Shown one piece after another: positions 10,234 through 19,984 of a DNA stretch of 24,251 nt. The stretch's first letter is position 1. The number at the start of each line of letters is the position of its first letter. Below the pieces are notes generated by a model. It was not told the DNA's origin. It saw only the letters and a list, made by a program, of their open reading frames with translations, and did not search any database. The stretch is taken from the NCBI GenBank assembly GCA_001642005.1, contig LWCA01000535.1, positions 1 to 24,251 of the forward strand. The letters run 5' to 3'. The translations under genes were made by a program, and so were the position numbers. This DNA is from Intoshia linei (lineage: Eukaryota; Orthonectida; Rhopaluridae).

Positions 10234-11319
10234 TTACTGTACAAATGAACGTAAAACATGTACATCACAAACTACTTTTTCGTTCTCGTCAATACCTCCA
10301 TGAACGTATAACTGATTCTCGTAAATGCAAGAAATACTACTGGCTCGGTGTAATTTCGAATGTTTTAAACGTACCCAGCAATTATAGAACGCATTAGATT
10401 TTTTTAGTCTTGATTTGGAACTATCATTGGGATTGAGGTTGTTTTGAAGGGTTAATATCCAAATTTCATTGACAGGTTTTCTAGATCTGCCATCCATGGT
10501 TTCACCTCCATACATTAATAGTCCCATGTTTGTAGAAACTACAATTTGACGACGCCGCCCACATGGTTGTTTTGTGTTGTGATGTACATTTTTCAAATTG
10601 GCATCTTGAAGTTTCATTAGGTGGTTGGTATTAATGTTGACATTATTTTCTATAAAAGTATTTGTTTTATTGTTTGCGTTACACCAATTATTTCCGTGTA
10701 CTTCAAGGCTTAGATTTTGTCGGCCTCCAATTATATATGTGTAGTTTTTGGTAATAATAGTTGAATGACCTGATCTGGAGGCTGTTTTGTTACTCAGGTT
10801 CTTGTAAACACATTGGAAATTGTCTAAAGAAATGTTTAATAAATATGCGTTTCCGTATCTACGATGGGTTCGCAATGAACCTTCTCTACCAATAATCAAT
10901 ATTTGAGCAATTTCACTTTGACAATCATCGATTACAACAGTGGATGTATGTGAACTGAGTCCCGCGTCTTTTGGAAATCCGACAACGGTTGGAATAGTCC
11001 ATTTTTTGGATTGAATATTGTAAATGTATACAGCGGAAATTCGTTTTTTACCGTTCCAACCACCGATTAAGACTACAAAATTATTTTGTAAAGAAATTAC
11101 AGTGTGATGGCTTAGAGGTGGTATTTTTTCATTTTTCATGGATAAATTTGACAAATTTGTCCATATTTTAGATTTCATGTTTAATGAATAAAATGAACTA
11201 ATAGGACAATTATCTTTCACATCACCGACACCTCCATAAACATACCATATGTCTCCTATCAAACAACCCGCATGATTAGTCACTTGAGGTCCACAAGTGC
11301 AAAACAATTCAAATTCCAT
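10234..11319 (-). CDS. KLHDC9: Kelch-repeat protein, KLHDC9-like
   Basis: An uninterrupted 361-codon ORF, close to the size of vertebrate KLHDC9 (about 350 residues). Kelch blades are visible as Y-G-G or G-G motifs near residues 28-31, 86-89, 198-199, 271-273 and 341-342, each followed by W or Y strands. The family-specific match is in the middle: A-G-L-S-S-H-T, then G-R-E-G-S-L-R-T-H-R-R-Y-G, then T-A-S-R-S-G-H, which correspond closely to KLHDC9 and not to other kelch proteins. The expected product is a soluble beta-propeller acting as a protein-interaction module; its cellular role is poorly known, and links to cyclin A1 in mammals should not be transferred blindly. No intron, unlike its neighbours. 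It starts at the only upstream ATG and ends tail-to-tail with the helix-rich gene 224 bp away. Confidence 0.85.
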   Translation of the reverse strand: MEFELFCTCGPQVTNHAGCLIGDIWYVYGGVGDVKDNCPISSFYSLNMKSKIWTNLSNLSMKNEKIPPLSHHTVISLQNNFVVLIGGWNGKKRISAVYIYNIQSKKWTIPTVVGFPKDAGLSSHTSTVVIDDCQSEIAQILIIGREGSLRTHRRYGNAYLLNISLDNFQCVYKNLSNKTASRSGHSTIITKNYTYIIGGRQNLSLEVHGNNWCNANNKTNTFIENNVNINTNHLMKLQDANLKNVHHNTKQPCGRRRQIVVSTNMGLLMYGGETMDGRSRKPVNEIWILTLQNNLNPNDSSKSRLKKSNAFYNCWVRLKHSKLHRASSISCIYENQLYVHGGIDENEKVVCDVHVLRSFVQ

Positions 11320-11741
11320 TATGACTTAACGGAGTATTAAAATTTAATACATGGTATTAAAATCTCGTATTAAAAATATAGACAAAATTAAAAAATACAA
11401 CGTTTCTTGACAATAACTCAAAAATGTATCTATTTCGCTCCAAGCAATCTAAACATTTATAATAGAGTGCAACCTGATGAACTTTGATTGCAGACGCACT
11501 GTTGTATCAATTTTTATACAAACCAAGTGATAGTCAACATAAATAACCAATCATTTCAAAATGAAATAAATTCCATAAGAATGATAAAACTAAACTAGCA
11601 ATTACTACGATACCAGTAAATCTCATACAATTAACCATATTAACTTTAAACAAATTTAAAATAAACATTTTAAAAAAGTTCTCTTCACCTTTTGTTTCAC
11701 GATATTTTATTTTCAACCACTGTATAATTTTGAAATTTGAT
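11320..11741. promoter_or_regulatory. Divergent upstream region of KLHDC9-like and caprin genes
   Basis: These 422 bp lie between two start codons that face away from each other, so both promoters and 5' leaders must fit here unless either gene has a remote leader exon. No TATA box or other element stands out from the AT-rich background. The caprin frame is open without stop from 11565 to its first ATG at 11742, but that upstream stretch has no ATG and is unlike caprin. Confidence 0.5.
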
Positions 11742-13167
11742 ATGACGGTAAGTGCGGAAAAAGTATCCAGTGACATTACAGTTGCTTCAGCATTCAACAG
11801 TTGCAATATTTTAATTGAAAAAAAATTGCGAAATTTGGAAAAACGACGAGTAATTTTATAATGATAAATTTTCATTTTTTTAGAAAAAATTGGAATCACT
11901 AAATCAAGTAAATGACAAGTCACGTTTGAATAAGGAGCAACTGGTATTTACTTGTGTAAATGCCAATTAATGTTTTAATTTAGAATTCTTTAAGTTCTTA
12001 CAATGCAATTGTGACAAACATTGAATTAACCAAGGAATTGGCGGCTTCTATTCAGAAATTAACAACAGAGGTAATATGATTTTATCAATTGTTAAGTATA
12101 ATTTTAGACTTTAAAAACAATCAAAAAGCAAGAAAAATCTAAATCAAAAGTCAATTTTATAGAGGACGTTATTATGTCTAAAAAAGTGATGCAAGTCACT
12201 CGAGGTCTGTCTTGTTTTCATCCAGATTCTAATGTGACAAATAGCAACCTTCAATTACTAGATTTAACAAATGATGAGGTTAAAATTTTGAAAAAATGTG
12301 CATCCATGGCTATCCCTAAAAACAGTAGTGAGTTTGTTGATTGTGACAGCGATCCTAATGATTTAGAAGTTGGGTGGTCAACACTTAGCGATGATGACCA
12401 ACCAAAAGTGGAATGTGAAGCGTGGAAGCACATGACATTGATTGTTCAAAAAAGTGATTTGTTTATTGAAGATGGATGTAATGTTACGTATTCCAAAGTA
12501 CACGATTTGGTCATGAAAGTCATGTTTAGCGACGTTGTTAAAAAAAGCATTTATCGATTGAATATTGTTGATCAAGAAAAAGAAAAACTAGTCGAAAATC
12601 AATATCTTGTCTCACAAAATAATGGACCTACATATGTCAATAATTGTCGTCAATATGTAGATCAAATTAGTCATCCTATTCAAATACAAGCTTATATGAA
12701 TATGAATCAATCCGACAGGATGCCACAGTACCCAATTGAAAACATGGAATCCGTCCAACAGATGGAACAAAATAATTTCAACCAGTATATTCCAATGGTA
12801 AATGAATATACTCAAAATAAATACATTAATGGAAATAAAACAAACAATGTATATAACGATATTTGTTCGAATCAAGAGCCTGTATATGTTCAACCGTCGT
12901 ATGATAAGGTTAAACCTCAGGTAAAAAGTGAATCATTCAAAAATGTTGAACCAAAGGTTAATGATGTCCCTGAAAAGGCTTTGGATGAAGGTTATTTTAA
13001 TTTTATGTTGTTTAATTTTAGTTTTAGATGGTTTCATGACTTATGGAAAGAAACGAGGAAAAAGTTTTAAAAACAAGAAAAGCGATAATGGAAATGGAAA
13101 TGGAAATTACAAAAGTAGTAATCGTGGAAATCGTTCTTTTGGTCGTGGACGTGCCTCGAATTTTTGA
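11742..13167 (+). CDS. CAPRIN1: Caprin homologue (RNA-granule protein)
   Basis: Five exons: 11742-11849, 11884-11943, 11984-12070, 12108-12990, 13022-13167, with introns of 34, 40, 37 and 31 nt, giving 427 residues. The N-terminal coiled homology region is clear: I-E-K-K-L-R-N-L-E-K-R-R followed by a R-L-N-K-E-Q-L block, then T-N-I-E-L-T-K-E-L and T-I-K-K, all at caprin positions. Residues about 120-205 match the caprin dimerisation domain weakly (L-T-N-D-E-V start; T-Y-S-K-V-H-D-L-V helix). The middle is a Gln/Asn/Tyr-rich disordered segment, and the C terminus, after the last splice, is Gly/Arg/Asn-rich (R-G-N-R-S-F-G-R-G-R), as in caprin RGG tails that bind RNA. Caprins act with G3BP and FMRP in stress granules and translation control. 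Shorter than vertebrate caprin-1 (about 700). Whether it is closer to CAPRIN1 or CAPRIN2 is unresolved. Confidence 0.85.
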
Positions 13168-14277
13168 TTGTGAATAGCTATATTTTAAATACTAAAATTT
13201 AATAGCAAATTAATTTAATCTAGTTTTTAAGTTAATTAACTCAAATGTATTTAAAATATTTTATTAAATCTATTTATTTAACGTTTTGATTTTATTTTTT
13301 CGTTGATTGAGGTTTTTTATATACTTATCTCTGATATCTTAATCTTTGAATAATTCAATCGGTGTTTTATAATAATTATTGAAATATAATTTAATTTTTA
13401 GAATTTTACCTGTTCAAAGAAGGCTAAGGTGTTGTTTAGGTAATTAGTAATTACAATGCTAGAATAGTGTTTCACGTATCAGCATATTTGTAAAAAATGT
13501 TCTGAAAACCACGCCTATTAAAATAATTAAATCGTATAACAAAATGTTTTATTGCTTTATGTCATTTTTTATTCATAAAAATCGACTATTTTTTCGCGTT
13601 TGCGAGCGTTTATGTTATAAAAAAGCGCGTGCACTAGCGGGTTAACTGGATTTTTCATTTTGTTACATACCTAGTAATTTTTCTAGGGTTTTAGATGAGA
13701 ATTACATAACAGTACATGGTTGGGGTTAGATTTATTCTTGAATATCTAGAATTTAGATTTTGACAACTGCGTACTACGAAAATTTTTTGGTTTATCCTAC
13801 TGTTTTACTTTAAAAAAAATTTTTTTTTAAGTCTACAAAACTCATTGTGTCATTTCTATGTCATGAATGTTTAAATTTAAAATTTAGTTTAGTTTATTCT
13901 ATTGGATTTATTTATATTCCACGAGATTCTATATAGATATAAATACATTTTCAATATCATAACGGTCTTGTTTGGAACTCCAGATCCGTGTAGTGGTGAT
14001 TAAATAATATATGACGTATTTTATTAAAAAATTTTTCACTTTCTGGTTATGTATGGAGTATGGAGGTTAGGGTTAACTTTTTATAATTAAAAATACAGGG
14101 CACTACAGCGTGAGAAATATACACTTAAGTGTCGTGGTGTAGTTTTTTAAGCTTATATTTTGAAAAAGTCCGGCCACCCAAGCAAATAAGTTATTGTAAA
14201 TATAATTATTAAAACCTTAACATTTATTTTAATTGTTGTTACCATAGTTTTTATTTTATTTATTTGATATTAAGTTG
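13168..14277. other. Gene-free stretch downstream of caprin
   Basis: No exon supported. A small GC-richer patch (about 13590-13640) and a CAGGGCACTACAGCG word at about 14096 recall transposon ends, but I found no matching partner or duplication. Confidence 0.4.
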
Positions 14278-14285
14278 GTATAATG

Positions 14286-14499
14286 CAGGGTTCCGACTTT
14301 ATTCACGGCGGACCGGTAATAAATTGTAATATTTATCGCGGACCATTAAAGCGAAATTTCTATTATTAAAAAAAAATTGGCAAAAAACGTAATAAATTGA
14401 CTTATAATTAGTAAAAAATTTTTCATAATTATTTCGCGAACCGGTAAATAATTTTTACGGAACTGTACTACTCCGCGGAGTAGCATTTGGGAAACGCTG
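14286..14499. mobile_element. 214-bp hAT-type MITE with perfect target duplication
   Basis: The left end is CAGGGTTCCGACTTTATTC and the right end reads, on the complement, CAGCGTTTCCCAAATGC. The 8-mer GTATAATG occurs immediately before (14278-14285) and after (14500-14507). Subterminal GCGGACCGG and GCGAACCGG words recur. No coding capacity. The 8-bp duplication and CAG ends identify a non-autonomous hAT element. Confidence 0.85.
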
Positions 14500-14808
14500 G
14501 TATAATGTATCACATGTTGTATAATAACTCTTATAATCAGAAAGATTGTTCTTCGAATTTAGTAATTAAGGCTAACCAAATATCTTTTTTTCACGCATTA
14601 CTTTTCTATAAACTGGTACACAGGTACCGATTGTAAAATACATTATTGGAAGATATTTAACAAAGATTAAAATTTCGACATCTACAGCATTGCATATCTG
14701 ATTTACTAAATCATAGCTTAAGAACTCTATAATTTGTATAATAAAAAACTCAATATAAATATTGCTTTGAGTAGCATTGTCAGGAAATTATTAAAACTAT
14801 CGTGGAAT

Positions 14809-15153
14809 ATGACATTTAAGCGATATATAGCTCATATAGAAGAATTACCACCTCCCTATCCATCAAAAACAGCGCGGTTACCTAAAATGTATTTCCAATA
14901 CATTGTTGAATCAATGAAACTGTGTATCAAAAAGTTGTTTTATACAATATTATTTTTTTTTGGAATCAGAAATGTTGCTCTTTCTGTCTTACTGAAAAGA
15001 TGCAAATATTGCACATGTTTTTTAAAACAACATTTATATTTGTTGGTACCACCTCTTCAAGTTGCTTTAACAAATGATGTTTTTGAGCATCAATATTTAG
15101 AGTACAATACCTATGAAACAGATCCTTATTCAAGTATATTGACGATTAACTAG
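14809..15153 (+). CDS. Small ORF with PPPY motif and possible membrane segment
   Basis: 114 codons from ATG 14809 to TAG 15151-15153. I do not recognise a family. Visible: E-E-L-P-P-P-Y-P near residues 12-19, which is the PPxY form bound by NEDD4-type WW domains; a hydrophobic run of about 20 residues (F-Y-T-I-L-F-F-F-G-I) that could span a membrane; then a Cys cluster (C-K-Y-C-T-C) and a hydrophilic tail. The frame is open a further 29 codons upstream without ATG, so an earlier exon may exist. Composition is less low-complexity than the noise ORFs nearby. The stop codon lies inside the target duplication of the next transposon. It could be a real short membrane protein gene or a terminal exon. 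Confidence 0.35.
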   Translation: MTFKRYIAHIEELPPPYPSKTARLPKMYFQYIVESMKLCIKKLFYTILFFFGIRNVALSVLLKRCKYCTCFLKQHLYLLVPPLQVALTNDVFEHQYLEYNTYETDPYSSILTIN

Positions 15154-15155
15154 TC

Positions 15156-15840
15156 CAGGGGTACACAACCTTTTCACCAATTCAGCCACAATGCTACTTT
15201 TTTCATTGATATTACGGCCGCACAAAATTTACTTCGACATTGAGAAAGTTTACTCTGGATCTTTATCGATTTTTACCAAAGTTTTAGAATAAAAATTACC
15301 CTATATGATTTCAAAAGAAAAAACCAAATGTTGCCAACTCTTAAAGAAAAAAATCTTTTTTACCAATATTTATATGAAAAATACCATTTTACCAAATTTT
15401 TAGATCAATAATTCTTCTGACTAACTCCATAATAAAAAATCTGATTTAAAAAAAATTTAAAAAATTTATTTTTAGTAGTATTTTTTTGAAAAAACATTAA
15501 TCATTAATTTTTTGGTAAATAATTAATAATAATTGGACAACATAACAAAGTTCCATTAAAAACCGATTTGTTGATACATTAGAGTGGAAGACATAAAAAA
15601 GATATCAGTGACTGCCTTGATTTTGTGTGCCCTTCGCTAACATTTGAGAAACTGGGGCAAAGTCAAGAATGTAACTTTTTGATTAAAATTTTAAATCTTG
15701 TAACCTTGTAAGTTTTAACCTTGAATAAAATCTCATTTTAACTTTTCAATTTCAAGTAGAATGATATATTGCATTATGATTAGATGTATTGCCCACGGCC
15801 GCACATAAACGCTCTCACAGCCGCACATTGCGCATCCCTG
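15156..15840. mobile_element. 685-bp hAT-type element with perfect target duplication
   Basis: Begins CAGGGGTACACAACC and ends, on the complement, CAGGGATGCGCAATG. The 8-mer AACTAGTC is present at 15148-15155 and again at 15841-15848, a perfect hAT duplication. Inside both ends lie GGCCGCACA words (about 15217 and 15797), in inverted and direct copies typical of subterminal transposase sites. Internal AT-rich ACCAA/TTTTACCAA words resemble those in the 8.9-kb palindrome and the 8.0-kb intron. No transposase reading frame remains. Confidence 0.85.
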
Positions 15841-15848
15841 AACTAGTC

Positions 15849-16482
15849 AACGATACAATTAATAAACTTAAAAATATATAAATATATAGAAATAATAAAC
15901 AATCTTTCATAATAAAATGTATAATTTTTCAAAATGAAAGGTGGTTGGACTTTTTATCATTATATTAAAAAAAATTATAGATGTGATTTATAGGATATTA
16001 CTCATACTACACGGTCATGTATTTAATCAATTTCAAAAATTCGACTAAAAAGTTAACGCTCTAATGGAGGTACGCCTACTACTATCAAGTACATTGTTTG
16101 TTTTTGAAAAAATTGAAAATAGAAAATTTTAATAGTACAATTGCAATTTTAATAGTACAATTGCAATTGTAATAATAAACTACAGTTTTATTTAATCGTT
16201 AATGTTTAAAATTGGCCAAATTCTATTTAAAAATGCTTGGTACACAAATAATTCTATTTTGATTTGTGTTAAAAATTTTTCTTTTAATCACATTTTGTTG
16301 ACAAAGCGGGTAGACTTACAAGGTAATTTTCGATAAATATAACATGAATTCAGCTTATCATTTTTAACAAATACGAACATTTACTGTTGGAACTCAAAAT
16401 ACTATATTTGTGAGTCTTAAAATAGGTGTAACAGATGGCTGGATTGTAGATTATAATTTTTTCGTCTCATTGATATGACTCA
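15849..16482. other. Gene-free stretch
   Basis: Nothing supported except a 20-bp perfect tandem duplication at 16125-16164, listed separately. Confidence 0.4.
16125..16164 (+). repeat. Two perfect copies of a 20-bp unit
   Basis: AATTTTAATAGTACAATTGC occurs at 16125-16144 and again at 16145-16164, followed by a partial third copy (AATTG). Confidence 0.8.
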
Positions 16483-16743
16483 ATGTTTGTATGGTTTCAA
16501 ATTCATTTAATGTTAGATGTATTATTTCGAAGTAGCAGCTTCAAAATTAAAATAAATTTAGATTTAATACAAGAAGGCACCGAATTTAGAGATTTTTTAA
16601 ATGTACACGACTATCATACCGGTCTAAGGTCCACTTTGGAAAAGCTACGAGACAAATATGTTTCACATGTCTCATTATCTTTGTCTACAAGTATAGTTTA
16701 TTGTATTTTTTTTATATTTATGTCTAATATGTTAGTGTTTTGA
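16483..16743 (+). CDS. Possible isolated exon or small ORF
   Basis: An 86-codon frame. Its middle (about 16555-16675) encodes a charged amphipathic stretch with L-D-L-I-Q-E-G-T-E-F and L-E-K-L-R-D-K-Y that looks more like protein than the surrounding AT-rich noise, while both ends are hydrophobic filler. A TTAG acceptor just before 16516 and several GT sites after 16668 would allow an internal exon, but I could not link it in phase to the coiled-coil exons at 18.3 kb. No family recognised. Confidence 0.25.
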   Translation: MFVWFQIHLMLDVLFRSSSFKIKINLDLIQEGTEFRDFLNVHDYHTGLRSTLEKLRDKYVSHVSLSLSTSIVYCIFFIFMSNMLVF

Positions 16744-17403
16744 TAATATTTGTGCAGTGAACGTCTTATTCAGCCACTTGGGAGTAGTTAAAATGTAAAG
16801 GGTTTAAAACTGCATATTTACCAACTTTATAAAAAATGAAAATTGTCTCAAGTGATTTCTTTCATGAGTCATTAGGCCACAAAAATTGATTATCTTGTAT
16901 AGTTTTCTCTGTACCTTACCACTAAAAAATGAAAATCACGAAATTTAAAAAAGATTAAAATTAAACTTTTCGAATTGGTTCAATGCTACCATTTATATTT
17001 TTCGGTTATGCAAAAACTTAAATATTATTGATTGAATATCGTTATTTATGGATTAATTTAAATTCTTGACAAAAATGTACGCCCCTTTTATCTCATATTG
17101 ATCAATATACAATAATGTATAAGTACAATTTAGAATCATTTGAAAATATTGCAATCAATCGAAACACCAAAATACAAGACTTGGCGGAGATAAGTATTGA
17201 CTCAACCAATAAATTTTTTTATCTAAATTTTGGCAAAAATGCAAACGTTTTATTCAAAATTATTAAATATGATAAAAGTTTAGAAAATTAGTAAAATACT
17301 ACCAATTTTAAAAAAACTGGGACATGTCAATGCTGTAGAAGAGAAAACCTCTATTATAATACCTATAGAAATGTAATTTAAATCCTTTTGTATTAGATTT
17401 TAA
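16744..17403. other. Gene-free stretch
   Basis: AT-rich sequence with no exon, repeat or element end I can support. Confidence 0.4.
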
Positions 17404-17405
17404 TA

Positions 17406-17594
17406 CAGTCAATTCTGTTCTATATGAACTCAGATCAATATGAACATGACAATTTTGTTTGAACAAACATTGATTGGACATTTCGAAATTTTTAATTATA
17501 TTATTATCGCCATTCATATATGTTCATATTACAGTATAGTATGAACATGATCAAAACCTGGTCCCTTCATGTTCATATAGAACAGAATTGACTG
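17406..17594. mobile_element. TA-flanked MITE with 24-bp perfect inverted ends
   Basis: Left end CAGTCAATTCTGTTCTATAT, continuing to 24 nt (17406-17429), is repeated exactly in inverted orientation at 17571-17594. TA dinucleotides flank both ends (17404-17405, 17595-17596). Shorter inverted words around TGAACATGA recur inside. The CAG start with TA duplication suggests the pogo/Tigger or another Tc1/mariner lineage. No coding capacity. Confidence 0.85.
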
Positions 17595-17596
17595 TA

Positions 17597-18285
17597 GTTA
17601 AAATATAAAACTGAAATGGCGATGTTTCTTTTTATTATTTAGTTGATATAATTTATATTACGAATACACTCGTGTTTCAACAAAAAATCGCAAATTTTGC
17701 TAACTCTGCAATTCATTTTCTGCTATTTATCATTATATCCATTTTAAATTAAAATTTCAAAATGTAACATTGTCGATGAATAAGGAGAACTTTATCATTG
17801 CACTGATAAATAAAAACTATAAAGAATGTGATACGAGACACATTTTTAACGCAGAGGCTTATTTGTTTTATAAAACTAATTTTAAGTTAAATTTAATGTA
17901 TATTTCTTACTCTGTATTTTTGATTTAAAGGAAAATTAGTATAAGTACTAGTATACAACTTATACACTAGTTATGTAAATCAGAAATTTTTAAACTTTTT
18001 ATCTCGGGGAACACCTATTGTATTGAACATATATTGTATACATGGGAATGTACCTATAATATAGGTACATTTCCATGTCCTATAGGTCCATAGGTTTTAT
18101 ATCTTTATTATACGATCATTAGTAATGATTTATTACGATTGAAAATTTTTTTGGGTAACACCGATTTAATTTAGCAGCATTGGTAAATTCTTCACTGAAT
18201 AACTAAGCTACATGATGCATTATATGAATGAAACTTAAATATAACCTTGAAACGATAAAATTACTAAAATATATCAAAAATTCAG
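17597..18285. other. Gene-free stretch with a transposon-like end
   Basis: At 17981 the sequence CAGAAATTTTTAAACTTTTT followed by CTCGGGGAACACC resembles the left end of Charlie-type hAT elements. I could not find a matching right end or 8-bp duplication; a second GGGTAACACC word at about 18154 is in the same orientation. Earlier exons of the coiled-coil gene could also be hidden here. Confidence 0.35.
18041..18077. repeat. Short palindrome (18-bp arms)
   Basis: Arms CATGGGAATGTACCTATA and TATAGGTACATTTCCATG are complementary except for one pair, with a single-base centre. It lies inside the possible hAT remnant that starts at 17981. Confidence 0.75.
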
Positions 18286-18578
18286 AATCACAGTTGAACA
18301 CACAAAGGAATTGGTTGAATTGGCAAGAAAAATGAAAAATAATATTTGCGTTAACCAAAGAACAGTGCACTCGAAATACTGTAAAAATTTGAATACACTG
18401 AAGCGTTCAAATAAAATTTCCAGCGATACCTATAAATTTGCTACTGAATATGTAAACTCAATATGCTATTGTGCATATTATACATTTTTCTTACATTTAC
18501 ATTTAGCTAAAAAAGACACTAGACTACTATTCTAAGGAAGCAAATGAAATGTTTGAGAGAAAAAAAGAAAATATGTGA
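18286..18578 (+). CDS. C-terminal exons of a coiled-coil protein (5' end not found)
   Basis: Two exons, 18286-18451 and 18507-18578 (stop TGA 18576-18578), separated by a 55-nt GT...AG intron. The exon begins after a TTCAG acceptor with a TACTAA-like branch site upstream. The product ends in a highly charged helix: T-K-E-L-V-E-L-A-R-K-M-K-N-N, a middle with S-S-D-T-Y-K, and after the splice L-K-K-T-L-D-Y-Y-S-K-E-A-N-E-M-F-E. Without the splice the frame also stays open, to 18535, giving a hydrophobic tail. I do not recognise the family; a SNARE such as USE1 was considered because of the A-R-x-x-K-x-N block, but the spliced form has no membrane anchor. It ends 184 bp before SAR1. Confidence 0.5.
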
Positions 18579-18762
18579 AAAATGAAAATATCTAAATAAA
18601 ATTAAACTGCCATTGTTTCGTTTCTAAGTATTTTCAATAAACTGATTTTTGATTTGTAAACACACACATCATTGTTATTTAGTTTAGTTGCGTCTCAGTT
18701 AATTCACTAACTATTAAACACTTTTATTTATTTTTTCTAAATTAACTTTTGCGTTATCTGAC

Positions 18763-19527
18763 ATGTTCATTTGGAATTGGATTACCTCAACTCTTGAATC
18801 TTTTGGTTGAAATTGAATTAATTTAAAATTTAATCAATTTAGGGTTGTTGAAAAAAAAGGCTGTTATCGTGTTTTTGGGGATTGACAATGCCGGCAAAAC
18901 TACTTTATTACACATGTTAAAAGACGGTCGAATAGCTCAACATGAACCTACACAGCACCCAACTAATGAACAATTGACTATGGGTGGATTAAAAATAAAT
19001 GCTTACGATTTGGGCGGACATAAACCTGGTGGGTTTATTTTATGTAAAAAAATGTATAAACATAGTTAATTTTATGATACATTTTATCTTGTAATTACTT
19101 TTTAATTTAGCTCGAGTGTTATGGCGCGATTATTTACACGAAGTCGATGCTATTGTATACATTATTGATGTTGCCGATCGAGATAGATTATGTCAAAGTA
19201 AAGATGTTTTTGATGTACATTTAATAAAAATGATGTATAATTATTTTTTAGAACCTCTTGACAGAGCCTGATATTCAAACTATACCCATTTGTATTCTTG
19301 GTAACAAGATCGATAAAGCTAGCGCGATAAGTGAGGAAGAAATTAGAAATTATTTCGGACTTCACGGCAGGACCACTGGAAAAGTTTTTATTTAAAATTT
19401 TTTAATCATTTATTTTTAGACTGTCATATCCAATATACCTGGACGACCCATGGAGCTTTTTATGTCAAGCATTGTTAAGAAACAAGGTTATGGTGATGGG
19501 TTCAGATGGTTGTCAAATTTGATATAA
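18763..19527 (+). CDS. SAR1: SAR1 small GTPase
   Basis: Five exons: 18763-18805, 18843-19028, 19111-19214, 19252-19383, 19420-19527; 190 residues against about 198 in human SAR1. SAR1 is the GTPase that inserts into the ER membrane and starts COPII coat assembly. Visible signatures: N-terminal amphipathic membrane helix (M-F-I-W-N-W-I-T), P-loop G-I-D-N-A-G-K-T (residues 27-34), switch II D-L-G-G-H (70-74, with the catalytic His), N-K-I-D (129-132), and the typical C-terminal [10 protein letters not shown]. All four joins keep frame and family alignment. Introns are 37, 82, 37 and 36 nt. A second donor 15 nt into intron 2 (19044) would also keep frame but would insert five residues where SAR1 has none, so 19028 is preferred. 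Confidence 0.95.
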
Positions 19528-19984
19528 AATTACAATTTAACACCTTTATGTACATTAAATTTGAGTATTCATTTTTAATATCTACAATTAAACCCATTAA
19601 ACCTTTGCAAATACAATTTTTGTTTATAATTTATTGATCATTGTCCCAATTTGGTTTTGTATATTTACTACGGATCATTATAAACACGTCGCAGACAAGT
19701 AAAACATTAGTTTTAGACAAAAATTTAGTGTTTATTTTTTGTACTGAAGCTGTGGTTGGTTACATTGTAATGTTCTGTATGTGTGAAACCCTGTGAGACA
19801 TCATAATTTGATTCACAATCTTTGTACAATGTATTTGAAATATTAACGCAATTTACGATAATAAATAAACAAATTCATAATTGCAAAGTAGGTGTTATCT
19901 TGGTTATCCAATTACTATTAATGTTTTAATCATTTAATTTTAATAAAACTTTGTTTAAATATTTAAAAAAAATCTCTTTTAGAA
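19528..19984. other. SAR1-ERH intergenic region
   Basis: 457 bp holding the 3' end of SAR1 and the promoter of ERH. AATAAA-type polyadenylation words occur near 19860. Nothing else seen. Confidence 0.5.

Noticed and set aside
11534..11923. 129-codon minus-strand ORF
   Set aside because: It overlaps caprin exons 1-2 on the opposite strand. The plus-strand reading matches the caprin family, whereas this one is low-complexity with no recognisable motif.
12251..12893. Several minus-strand ORFs inside the caprin gene
   Set aside because: They are shadows of caprin exon 4 and lack any family resemblance.
12928..13167. Separate 79-codon plus-strand ORF ending in the Gly/Arg-rich tail
   Set aside because: It is the second reading frame joined by the 31-nt intron of caprin, not an independent gene.
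14809..15153. Viral matrix protein, because of the PPPY motif near an endogenous viral fragment
   Set aside because: A PPPY motif alone is not diagnostic; the ORF is 9 kb from the L fragment and the rest of its sequence shows no matrix-protein feature.
17981..18200. Complete hAT element
   Set aside because: The left end is suggestive, but no inverted right end or 8-bp duplication could be found.
18286..18578. USE1-type SNARE
   Set aside because: The A-R-x-x-K-x-N block is suggestive, but the spacing to the end is short and the more likely spliced form has no membrane anchor.
19162..19365. 67-codon minus-strand ORF
   Set aside because: Antisense to SAR1 exons 3-4, with no motif of its own.
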